Source: Clostridia bacterium (lineage in GTDB: Bacteria > Bacillota > Sulfobacillia > SLMV01). Taken from it: a stretch of DNA of 12,783 bases. The stretch spans positions 1 to 12,783 of the forward strand of contig SLGS01000017.1 in the NCBI GenBank assembly GCA_007136565.1, given 5' to 3'. A program made the translations under genes and the position numbers. This document shows, one piece after another, positions 5,820 to 12,587 of this stretch; the stretch's first letter is position 1, and every line of letters begins with the position of its first letter. The notes beneath the pieces are model-generated. The model worked only from the letters and a program-made list of their open reading frames with translations. It was not told the DNA's origin and ran no database searches.

Positions 5820-7682
5820 ATGCCCGAGATTGCGGGTGCAGTGGAGAATATCCTGGGTAGGGTGCGAAATCCCAGTCGCTACATGGGTGCCGAGCATAAT
5901 GCCGTCTCCGGTGATTGGGATCCGGACGAGGTCAACTTCGTATTGGCGTATCCGGATCTTTACGAGGTGGGCACCTCGCATCTGGGGTTGTCCATCCTCT
6001 ACTCCATCATCAACGCCCATCCCCGCGGGCGCGCGGAGAGAACCTACAGCCCGGATCTGGACATGGAAAGAGAACTCCGGGATGCTGGCCTGCCCCTGTT
6101 TTCCCTCGAGTCACGTCGTCCCGTGGGGGATTTCGATTTCATCGGGATTACGCTCCAGTACGAGCTGACGTACACCAACATCGTTAACCTGCTGGATCTA
6201 TCCGGCATCCCCCTCGAGGCGTCCCGGCGTCGGGACTGTGACCCCCTGGTCATCGGCGGTGGACCGTGTTCCTACAATGTAGAGCCGGTGGCGCCTTTCT
6301 TCGACCTCGTCCTCCTCGGGGACGGCGAGGAATTCGTCGGGGAGCTAATAGACCTTTACGGTGCTTGGAAGGGTGGAGGTTCGCCCGTCACCCGCGGGGA
6401 CTTCTTGAAGGCCGCGGCTGCCATCGAGGGGTGCTACGTTCCCTCCGGATACCAACCGATCTATTCCGATAACGGTGATTTCGAGGGTATGCGGGTGCAA
6501 CCTGGCTATCCCCCGGTGGTGAAACGGAGGATAGTGACCGACCTGGATGCGATCCCCGTTCCCACATCTCCAGTCGTCCCCTACGCCGAAGCAGTGCATG
6601 ACAGGGCCGTCGTGGAACTATTCCGGGGTTGTACGCGGGGTTGTCGATTCTGCATGCCCGGTCTCGTTTATCGCCCGGTCAGGGAGCGCTCGCCCGGGGT
6701 GGTCGAAGGGTGCGCCCGGGAGATATTGGAAAACACGGGGTACGAGGAGATTTCCCTGGTTTCCCTATCCAGCTCGGACTACTCGTGCATTGATCCCCTC
6801 AGCGAAAGGATGGCCCGAGAATTGGGCGAGAAACGAACCAGTATTTCACTGCCGTCCCTGAGGGTCGATCATTTTTCCGTGGCACTGGCGGGTAGGGTCA
6901 GGGAAGTGCGGAACACGGGGATTACCCTCGCGCCCGAGGCGGGTACGCAAAGACTCCGGGACGTCATCAACAAGGGAGTCACGGATGAGGATTACACCGC
7001 CGCCCTGGAGACGGCCTTCGGTTCCGGTTGCGATCAGTTAAAGCTGTATTTCATGATGGGTTTGCCCACGGAAACCGACGAAGACATCCTGGGTATCTCG
7101 CGCATGGTCGGTGTGGCCCGGGAGATCTATAAGGAGTCGGGAGTCTCGCGCCGCCCGCTGAAACTGAATCTCAGCGTGGCCTGCTTCATCCCCAAGCCCC
7201 AAACTCCCTTCCAATGGGAACCCCAGCTGGGGATGGAAGAGTTTTCCCGACGCGTTTCTCTCCTGAGGGACAACCTCCCGAGGCGCGGGGTTCGACTCTC
7301 GTATCACGATCCGGGCAGCAGCCGGATGGAGGCGATATTCGCCCGAGGTGATCGGCGATTGGCCCCGGCGATCGTTCGAGCCCACGCCATGGGGGCTCGC
7401 CTCGAGGGGTGGACGGAACACTTCGATGGCAGTATATGGGAGCGAGCCTTCGAGGATACCGGCATATCCGAGGAAGAATATCTCGGGCGCAGGGGGATCG
7501 ATCTGCCGCTGCCGTGGGATCACCTGGACTCGCGGGTGACCAAGGAATTCCTGTCCGGGGAATTGGCCCGGGCTCTGCGCGGCGAGATTACGCCCGATTG
7601 TCGATGGGGCCCCTGCTCGTCGTGTGGGGTATGTGAGGGTACCGTTAGGAACGAGGTGTTCTCGGCGGATGACTACTCCTAG
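5820..7682 (+). CDS. TIGR03960-family radical SAM protein with N-terminal B12-binding-like domain
   Basis: Member of a conserved radical SAM family annotated as B12-binding; its substrate is not known to me. It has 620 residues. The N-terminal part carries AYPDLYEVGTSHLGLSILY and, further on, VIGGGPCSYNVEPVAPFFD and LLGDGEEF, typical of cobalamin-binding-like folds in this family, although I see no canonical DxHxxG cobalamin ligand motif. The radical SAM cluster motif is FRGCTRGCRFC with C271, C275 and C278 (CX3CX2C). LAPEAGTQRLRDVINKG is also typical of the core. The C-terminus has a second cysteine group (C594, C599, C602, C605), which could bind another Fe-S cluster or zinc. The start is ATG 5820; GGAAG (5803-5807) is a weak, distant ribosome binding site. 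It overlaps the next gene by 14 bases, and the pair recurs together in many genomes. An RNA-modification role is possible from the neighbours but unproven. Confidence 0.9.
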   Translation: MPEIAGAVENILGRVRNPSRYMGAEHNAVSGDWDPDEVNFVLAYPDLYEVGTSHLGLSILYSIINAHPRGRAERTYSPDLDMERELRDAGLPLFSLESRRPVGDFDFIGITLQYELTYTNIVNLLDLSGIPLEASRRRDCDPLVIGGGPCSYNVEPVAPFFDLVLLGDGEEFVGELIDLYGAWKGGGSPVTRGDFLKAAAAIEGCYVPSGYQPIYSDNGDFEGMRVQPGYPPVVKRRIVTDLDAIPVPTSPVVPYAEAVHDRAVVELFRGCTRGCRFCMPGLVYRPVRERSPGVVEGCAREILENTGYEEISLVSLSSSDYSCIDPLSERMARELGEKRTSISLPSLRVDHFSVALAGRVREVRNTGITLAPEAGTQRLRDVINKGVTDEDYTAALETAFGSGCDQLKLYFMMGLPTETDEDILGISRMVGVAREIYKESGVSRRPLKLNLSVACFIPKPQTPFQWEPQLGMEEFSRRVSLLRDNLPRRGVRLSYHDPGSSRMEAIFARGDRRLAPAIVRAHAMGARLEGWTEHFDGSIWERAFEDTGISEEEYLGRRGIDLPLPWDHLDSRVTKEFLSGELARALRGEITPDCRWGPCSSCGVCEGTVRNEVFSADDYS

Positions 7683-8376
7683 TTGTAGAGTTCGCTGTTG
7701 CGTTAGCATTTCCAAGGGCCTGCGCTGGGTATCTCACCTGGAGTTCTTGAGGTCCTTTACCCGCGCCCTTCGTCGCGCGGATCTTCCCGTGGCCTACAGC
7801 CAGGGGTTCAATCCCCACGCTCGCATTTCTTTCGCGACGGCGAGACCCGTTGGGATGGCCAGCGAAGCGGAGTACGTCGACGTCTTTTTCGAGGAGGACC
7901 TCATCGGCGGTAGAGTGAAGGAAGACTTGGGGAGGGTATTGCCAAGCGGTATGGCAATACCCCGGTGTGAAGTGGTCGATTTGAACGGGGCCTCCCTGGC
8001 GTCCCGGGTTAACGCTTCTCGCTATTTGTTTGAGACGGAAGATTTGGATCGGGAACACTTGATGTCAGCGGTAACGGATCTCCAGCGGGCGACGGAGTTG
8101 AGAATTACCCGGGTCAGGCGGAATAAACCGGACAGGGAGCTGGATATCCGGCCCGGGATACTTTCCATAGGATCGCCGAAACGCCGAGGCGCCGGGCTTG
8201 CGATGGAGGCTGAACTGGCTATGGGGGGCGAGGGAGGAGTAAGACCGGAGGAGTTATGGCGGTGCCTTCGCGCCCAATTGGCCGGGACAGATCCCGAAGG
8301 GTTTCGTCCGATCGTAACGAGGATTGATATTCACCGCCGCGAGGGCGACAGGTTGATTTCCCCGTGGTGTCTTTGA
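7669..8376 (+). CDS. TIGR03936/DUF2344 radical SAM-linked protein
   Basis: Partner protein of unknown function that is almost always adjacent to, or in some lineages fused with, the TIGR03960 radical SAM protein. It has 235 residues with no membrane segment or signal peptide, so it is probably cytoplasmic. The family signature is clear near the N-terminus: WVSHLEFLRSFTRALRRADL followed by PVAYSQGFNPHARISFA and GMASEAEYVDV. The C-terminal half is less conserved but keeps the two-domain length. The start is ATG 7669, which overlaps the end of the radical SAM gene, with GAGGTG (7653-7658) as a plausible ribosome binding site. An upstream in-frame ATG at 7624 would add residues unlike the family. 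The overlap indicates co-translation and suggests a physical or functional complex (inference). Confidence 0.9.
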   Translation: MTTPSCRVRCCVSISKGLRWVSHLEFLRSFTRALRRADLPVAYSQGFNPHARISFATARPVGMASEAEYVDVFFEEDLIGGRVKEDLGRVLPSGMAIPRCEVVDLNGASLASRVNASRYLFETEDLDREHLMSAVTDLQRATELRITRVRRNKPDRELDIRPGILSIGSPKRRGAGLAMEAELAMGGEGGVRPEELWRCLRAQLAGTDPEGFRPIVTRIDIHRREGDRLISPWCL

Positions 8377-8416
8377 GGGCGGATTTTTTGCTTAACATTT
8401 TGGGAGCTGAGTTGAA

Positions 8417-10105
8417 ATGAAAAAAGAGATCCTGGTCAGTGTGGACCAGGACGACGTGCGCGTGGTTATTCTGGAAGATGAAGAAATTGTCGAGCTTTAC
8501 GTGGAAAGACCCGTGGCACAAAGATTCGTGGGAAATATCTACCTGGGCAAAGTCGAGAATGTGTTGCCTGGAATGGAGGCGTGCTTCGTCGACCTGGGGC
8601 TGGAGCGGAACGCGTTCCTGTACGTCGACGATGCCTATCCCGTGCGGCCCGAAGAAGAGGATAACCTGCCCAAGAATGCTCGCCGTGCCGCCATAAATAA
8701 GCTCGTAAGACCGGGCCAGGAGGTCATGGTTCAAATCGTCAAAGACCCGGTCGGCACCAAGGGCGCGCGTATCACCAGGAACGTGACGCTCCCCGGTCGA
8801 TACTTGGTCCTGATGCCCGCCGTCGATTACGTAGGTGTCTCGCGACGCATCAGCGACGACAAGGAACGCCGCCGGCTCAAGAAGATCGCCCGGGAAAACA
8901 AGCCCGAGGATTGTGGCCTAATTGTTCGCACGGTCGCAGACGGCATAGATGAGGATGATCTCAAGAGAGACCTCGACTTCCTCCTGAGGCAGTGGAGGGA
9001 GGTCCAGTCCAAAAGCGACAAAGCGAGTGCTCCCAGCCTGCTTCACCGGGACATGGGGGTAATCTACCAAGTTCTCAGGGATAATCTCGACAAGTCCGTG
9101 CACCGGATCACCGTCGATGATCAGACCGAATACCAGAGAATACTCCAACTCGTCGATGTCATGGCTCCGGGAACGCGCAAACGGGTCAAGTGGCACCGGG
9201 ATGACAACAGCATCCTGGAGGAACGGGGCCTAGAGGGTGAACTCGAGAAGGTCGTGGGACGCCGAGTATGGCTCGACTGCGGTGGACACATAGTCATAGA
9301 CCGCACCGAGGCCTTGACGGTGATCGATGTGAATACCGGGAGGTATGTGGGTAAGCGCGATCTCGAGCAGACGGTCTATCGGGCGAATCTCGAGGCCGCC
9401 GAAGAGATCGCTCGGCAGCTGCGGCTGAGGGATATTGGCGGTATCATCGTCATCGATTTCATCGACATGGAATCGAAAAAACACAGGGACAACCTGGTGC
9501 AAGCGCTCGAGAAGGCCCTGGCCCGGGACAAGACGCGGGCGACGGTCCTGGGGATTACGCAACTTGGCTTGGTGGAGATGACCAGGAAGAAGGCCAGGCA
9601 GAGCCTCGACGAATTCATGTTGAAGCCCTGCCCCTATTGCGAAGGTACCGGTAGGGTGATGTCCGAACTCACCATGAGCCGCAAGGTGAGAAATGACATT
9701 CGCGAGGCCCTTCGCGAATCGGATGCCGAAGCCGTCCTCGTCGAGGTTCACCCCAGTGTTGCGGCGGTGTTGATAGGTGCCGGGGGTAGTAACCTCCGAA
9801 AGCTGGAGTCCGAACTGGGCAAGTCCGTTTACGTCAGGGGATCCGAGGCGACTCACCTGGAGGAAATGAAGGTGGTGGCCATGGGAGACAAGACGGAGGT
9901 GGAGGATCGCGCCCGTCCGGTCAAGCCCGGAGATGTGCTCAAGGTCGTCGTCGAAGAGCCCCATGCCTCCAACCCCAAGGACGGGATAGCTCGGGTCGAG
10001 GGATATGTACTGGACATCACCTCTGCGGGAAGCTCCGTGGGGCAGGAAGTGGAAATCGAGATCGTCAAGGCTTACCGGACGTACGCCAAGGCACGGGTGA
10101 TCTGA
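8417..10105 (+). CDS. rng: Ribonuclease E/G family endoribonuclease with C-terminal TRAM-like domain
   Basis: Single-strand-specific endoribonuclease for rRNA maturation and mRNA decay. It has 562 residues, much closer to RNase G or the catalytic half of RNase E than to full RNase E. An N-terminal S1 RNA-binding domain is visible (VGNIYLGKVENVLPGMEACF). The DNase I-like catalytic core has the metal-binding aspartates D304 (VIDVNTG) and D347 (VIDFIDM), one residue off E. coli RNase E numbering. The zinc-link motif CPYC (C405, C408) should mediate dimerisation. Beyond the usual core, residues 501-562 look like a TRAM-type RNA-binding module (PVKPGDVLKVVV ... DGIARVEGYVLDI ... TYAKARVI). The start is ATG 8417 with GGGAG (8402-8406) upstream. 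The preceding 40-base gap has a T6 run but no convincing terminator stem, so it is probably in the same transcript as the radical SAM pair. Confidence 0.93.
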   Translation: MKKEILVSVDQDDVRVVILEDEEIVELYVERPVAQRFVGNIYLGKVENVLPGMEACFVDLGLERNAFLYVDDAYPVRPEEEDNLPKNARRAAINKLVRPGQEVMVQIVKDPVGTKGARITRNVTLPGRYLVLMPAVDYVGVSRRISDDKERRRLKKIARENKPEDCGLIVRTVADGIDEDDLKRDLDFLLRQWREVQSKSDKASAPSLLHRDMGVIYQVLRDNLDKSVHRITVDDQTEYQRILQLVDVMAPGTRKRVKWHRDDNSILEERGLEGELEKVVGRRVWLDCGGHIVIDRTEALTVIDVNTGRYVGKRDLEQTVYRANLEAAEEIARQLRLRDIGGIIVIDFIDMESKKHRDNLVQALEKALARDKTRATVLGITQLGLVEMTRKKARQSLDEFMLKPCPYCEGTGRVMSELTMSRKVRNDIREALRESDAEAVLVEVHPSVAAVLIGAGGSNLRKLESELGKSVYVRGSEATHLEEMKVVAMGDKTEVEDRARPVKPGDVLKVVVEEPHASNPKDGIARVEGYVLDITSAGSSVGQEVEIEIVKAYRTYAKARVI

Positions 10106-10121
10106 ATGCCGACCAGGAGAT

Positions 10122-10138
10122 GGTGGGCTACGCCAACC
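10122..10138 (+). terminator. Weak candidate terminator hairpin after rng
   Basis: GGTGGGC-tac-GCCAACC forms a six-pair stem with one G-A mismatch and a 3-base loop, followed by CCTTT that runs into the next promoter's -35 box. The T-run is too short for a confident call. The placement just before a promoter is the main support. Confidence 0.25.
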
Positions 10139-10141
10139 CCT

Positions 10142-10171
10142 TTGACCATTTCGGCGTGCGCGTGCTAGAAT
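10142..10171 (+). promoter_or_regulatory. Sigma-A-type promoter for the rplU-prp-rpmA-obgE operon
   Basis: TTGACC (10142-10147), an 18-base spacer, then TAGAAT (10166-10171) with an upstream TG one base away (extended -10, TGCTAGAAT). Both boxes match consensus at five of six positions. Transcription would start near 10178, giving a leader of about 88 bases before the rplU start. Confidence 0.7.
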
Positions 10172-10176
10172 AAACT

Positions 10177-10241
10177 CCGTCCTGCGCCCGCATTCGGGCA
10201 TAGGATGGTGTTCAAGTCCGAAAGATCCGCGGGAAGCGGAC
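10177..10241 (+). promoter_or_regulatory. Structured 5' leader of rplU, candidate L21 autoregulatory leader
   Basis: The first stem spans 10177-10208: CCGTCCTG pairs with TAGGATGG and GCCCG with CGGGC around loop catt, giving 13 pairs (two G-U) and one C-A mismatch. It would begin at the predicted transcript 5' end. Downstream, two pairings exclude each other: CCGC (10227-10230) with GCGG (10236-10239), or GTCCG (10216-10220) with CGGAC (10237-10241). Firmicutes are known to have an L21 leader RNA at this place; whether this is a member needs a covariance-model search. Confidence 0.55.
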
Positions 10242-10265
10242 AGCAACGGCTGAGAGGTGAGGGTT

Positions 10266-10595
10266 TTGAACGATTACGCCGTCATAGAGACGGGGGGTAA
10301 GCAGTACAGGGTTAGTCCCGGAGACGTCATCCGGGTGGAGCTGCTCCCCGAGGATGAGGGCGATACCGTCGAGTTCGAAAAGGTATTGGCCGCCCAGGTA
10401 GAGGGGCGCACGTTGGTGGGCAAGCCCATCATAGATGGCGCCACGGTCAAGGGCCGGATCCTGAACCGCGGTAAGCGCAAGAAGGTCGTAGTTTTTAAGT
10501 ACAAGCCCAAGGTGCGTTATCGCAAGATGCGCGGTCATCGCCAGCACTACACCGAGGTGGAGATCCAAGAGATCGACGCCCCGGCCGCAAGCTGA
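10266..10595 (+). CDS. rplU: 50S ribosomal protein L21
   Basis: Large-subunit protein that binds 23S rRNA. It has 109 residues from the TTG at 10266, giving MNDYAVIETGGKQYRV, which matches the family N-terminus (M-YAVIETGGKQYRV). GKPIIDGATV and the basic stretch NRGKRKKVVVFKYKPK followed by YRKMRGHRQHYTEV complete the L21 signature. A GTG at 10257 is in frame, but it lies inside the Shine-Dalgarno (AGAGGTGA, 10253-10260). The TTG, 5 bases after that, is therefore the better start. It is the first gene of the ribosomal operon and follows a structured leader, so synthesis is probably controlled by that leader. The next gene begins 4 bases after the stop. Confidence 0.97.
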   Translation: MNDYAVIETGGKQYRVSPGDVIRVELLPEDEGDTVEFEKVLAAQVEGRTLVGKPIIDGATVKGRILNRGKRKKVVVFKYKPKVRYRKMRGHRQHYTEVEIQEIDAPAAS

Positions 10596-10599
10596 GCAA

Positions 10600-10950
10600 A
10601 TGATTACGGCGGTGTTCTTCGCCGAGACTTCCGGGGAGCAAACGAACTGGTCGGGCTTTCTACTCGACGGTCACGCGGATTTGGACGAAGCGGGGCGAGA
10701 CATATTGTGCGCCGCGGTGTCGGCCCTCGCGCAGACCGTGTTGATGGGATTGACCGAGGTCGTAAAGCTACCCACGAAATGGGATCGGGATGAAGGCTAT
10801 CTCTCGGTTCGCTTGGACCCGGGATCAGTGGGTGATGCCGGCGCGAACGTCCTCCTGGAGACGGTTTACTTGGCCCTCGAGGACCTCGCCAAACAGTATC
10901 CCGACAGGTTGGGAATAAGGATTTCATATTCGAATGGGAGGGGGAGGTGA
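10600..10950 (+). CDS. prp: Prp, cysteine protease that processes ribosomal protein L27
   Basis: Ribosomal-processing cysteine protease (YsxB family) that removes the N-terminal peptide of L27 before or during 50S assembly; in Staphylococcus the activity is essential. It has 116 residues. The catalytic pair is visible as His25 in LDGHAD and Cys37 in DILCAAVSALAQ; the 12-residue spacing equals the H22/C34 spacing reported for the S. aureus enzyme. The start is ATG 10600, 4 bases after the rplU stop with little Shine-Dalgarno of its own, so it probably depends on translational coupling. It lies directly between rplU and rpmA, the usual Firmicutes order, and its substrate gene follows at once with the matching cleavage site. 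Confidence 0.93.
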   Translation: MITAVFFAETSGEQTNWSGFLLDGHADLDEAGRDILCAAVSALAQTVLMGLTEVVKLPTKWDRDEGYLSVRLDPGSVGDAGANVLLETVYLALEDLAKQYPDRLGIRISYSNGRGR

Positions 10951-10955
10951 ACCCC

Positions 10956-10982
10956 ATGCGCATTGATCTACAATTGTTCGCG
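10956..10982 (+). other. L27 pre-peptide encoding segment, Prp cleavage site
   Basis: Encodes MRIDLQLFA; cleavage is expected between A9 and H10, leaving HKKAGG as the mature N-terminus. The motif LQLFA followed by a basic stretch fits the LxLFFA-type site known for Prp in Firmicutes, with the position before Phe being Leu instead of Phe. The protease gene is directly upstream. Confidence 0.85.
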
Positions 10983-11270
10983 CACAAGAAGGCGGGAGGT
11001 AGCTCCCGAAACGGTCGTGACAGTAACGCCCAATATCTGGGGGTTAAGGTCTACGGTGGACAGACTGTGACCGCGGGCAGTATCCTGGTTCGCCAGCGCG
11101 GTACGAAGATCCATCCGGGCAACAACGTTGGTATCGGTGGCGACGATACGCTTTTCGCCAAGGTCGATGGATCCGTGCAGTACCGTCGCCAGGGCAGGAA
11201 GCGCAAGCTGGTCGACGTACTTCCCGTGGCCGAAGAGACCGTGGCAACGGCGTCAGACCAGAACGACTGA
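10956..11270 (+). CDS. rpmA: 50S ribosomal protein L27 with cleavable N-terminal peptide
   Basis: Large-subunit protein whose N-terminal tail reaches the peptidyl-transferase centre. It has 104 residues as the precursor. The sequence begins MRIDLQLFAHKKAGGSSRNG, and residues 1-9 form the Firmicutes-type extension that must be removed. NGRDSNAQYLGVKVYGGQ, RQRGTKIHPGNNVGIG and DDTLFAKVDGSVQY are the L27 core. The start is ATG 10956, 5 bases after GGGGGAGGTGA (10940-10950), which also holds the prp stop. A GTG at 10947 is inside that ribosome binding site and was rejected. The C-terminus (VLPVAEETVATASDQND) is longer and more acidic than in many L27 proteins, a minor variation. Confidence 0.97.
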   Translation: MRIDLQLFAHKKAGGSSRNGRDSNAQYLGVKVYGGQTVTAGSILVRQRGTKIHPGNNVGIGGDDTLFAKVDGSVQYRRQGRKRKLVDVLPVAEETVATASDQND

Positions 11271-11291
11271 GCCTCGAGCGGAGGAATTGGC

Positions 11292-12587
11292 TTGTTCATC
11301 GACCGTGGCAAGATATATGTCCGGGGCGGTGACGGAGGCCACGGCATTGTCTCGTTCAGGCGAGAGAAGCACATCCCCAAAGGAGGTCCCGACGGTGGCG
11401 ACGGGGGCCCTGGAGGGGATGTCGTTTTGGTGGTCGATGCCCAGCTTTCTACCCTCTCTGAACTCAGACATCGGCGTCATTTCCGCGCCGATAAAGGAGC
11501 CTCCGGTGGCCCGAGCAACCGCAAGGGCAAGACCGGAAGCGATCTCGAGATCCGCATTCCACCGGGGACCTCGGTTTTCGACGAGGAGGGGAGATTGCTA
11601 GCCGATCTCGTCGAACCCGGTCAACGCCAGGTCGTGGCGCGAGGTGGCCGCGGCGGCCGAGGCAACGCGAGGTTCGCCAGCAATCGCCACAGAGCGCCCG
11701 GATTTAGGGAAAAGGGTGAACCCGGGGAAGAGGCATGGATAGAGCTCGAGCTGAAGCTTTTGGCTGACGTGGGGTTGGTTGGATACCCGAACGCCGGCAA
11801 GTCCACCTTACTATCGGTGATTTCCAGCGCGCGACCCCAGGTCGCGGACTATCCCTTCACGACTTTGGAGCCACATCTGGGAGTCGTCACGCTGGATTAC
11901 GAAAGATCTTTCGTCGTGGCCGATCTACCGGGCCTAATAGAGGGGGCCCATGTCGGCGTGGGTTTGGGAACAGAGTTCTTGCGCCATGCCGAGAGGACTT
12001 CTGTCATACTTCACCTAGTCGATTTGGCGGACCCGGGTGGTAAGGATCCCCTCGAAGCTTTCGAGGAAATTGAGGCGGAACTGGCCGCCTACGGGCACGG
12101 GTTGGATTCTCGGCCGCGCATCGCGGTTGGCACCAAGATGGATCTACCGGAGTCTCGCCGAGCCTGGCAAGAATTCTCGGCTGCGCTCTCGGATTGCGGT
12201 TATAAGGTTATGGCAATTTCGGCCGCCACGCGATCGGGGATCGATGAGTTGATGGCCGAAACCCATCGCCTCGTCGTCGAATCACGACGGGAACGTTCCG
12301 CGGAGGGTGAGGGTCCAACCGGTTATCGGATATATCGGGCCGAGGATGTGGACGATATATCGATAGAGTGGCTCGAGGAAGAGGAGGTCTGGTCCCTAAG
12401 ATCTCCCCGCTACGAGCGTTGGGTCGCCATGACGGATTTTGAGAGTCGAGAGGCCCTCTTGCACCTGAACGCACGCCTGAGACGATCCGGGCTGTATGAG
12501 CGCCTCAAAGAGCGCGGGGTTGTCGAGGGGGAGACCGTGAGGATCGGAGAAGTGGAGTTCGAATATGAAGAGAACCCGTCCTTCTGA
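11292..12587 (+). CDS. obgE: Obg GTPase (CgtA), ribosome assembly and stress control
   Basis: Essential large GTPase that binds the 50S subunit late in assembly and responds to (p)ppGpp. It has 431 residues in three domains. The N-terminal glycine-rich Obg fold begins FIDRGKIYVRGGDGGHGIVS and continues with several GGxGG turns. The GTPase domain has G1 GYPNAGKS (164-171), G3 DLPG, G4 TKMD (281-284) and a G5-like SA. The C-terminal OCT domain (IYRAEDVDDISIEW ... YERLKERGVVEG) makes it the long Bacillota/Actinobacteria-type form. G4 has Thr where Obg proteins usually have Asn (NKxD). The start is TTG 11292 with GGAGGA (11280-11285) at ideal spacing; no upstream ATG fits. It is co-transcribed after rpmA and overlaps nadD. 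Confidence 0.96.
   Translation: MFIDRGKIYVRGGDGGHGIVSFRREKHIPKGGPDGGDGGPGGDVVLVVDAQLSTLSELRHRRHFRADKGASGGPSNRKGKTGSDLEIRIPPGTSVFDEEGRLLADLVEPGQRQVVARGGRGGRGNARFASNRHRAPGFREKGEPGEEAWIELELKLLADVGLVGYPNAGKSTLLSVISSARPQVADYPFTTLEPHLGVVTLDYERSFVVADLPGLIEGAHVGVGLGTEFLRHAERTSVILHLVDLADPGGKDPLEAFEEIEAELAAYGHGLDSRPRIAVGTKMDLPESRRAWQEFSAALSDCGYKVMAISAATRSGIDELMAETHRLVVESRRERSAEGEGPTGYRIYRAEDVDDISIEWLEEEEVWSLRSPRYERWVAMTDFESREALLHLNARLRRSGLYERLKERGVVEGETVRIGEVEFEYEENPSF

Noticed and set aside
8371..8401. T6 run and AT-rich patch before rng as terminator or promoter
   Set aside because: No stable GC stem precedes the T-run, and the only -35/-10 pairing (TTGAGG, TAACAT) has a 14-base spacer, too short for sigma-A.
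5763..10222. Shared short words (GGTTCAAG / GTTCAAG and AAGTCCGA) downstream of the two promoters at 5763-5795 and 10207-10222
   Set aside because: Matches are 7-8 bases with different spacing, easily expected by chance; no common structure surrounds them.
9230..10246. Long open frame (338 codons) on the minus strand across rng
   Set aside because: It lies opposite the conserved catalytic core and tail of RNase G and runs through the rplU promoter and leader; no family features are visible.
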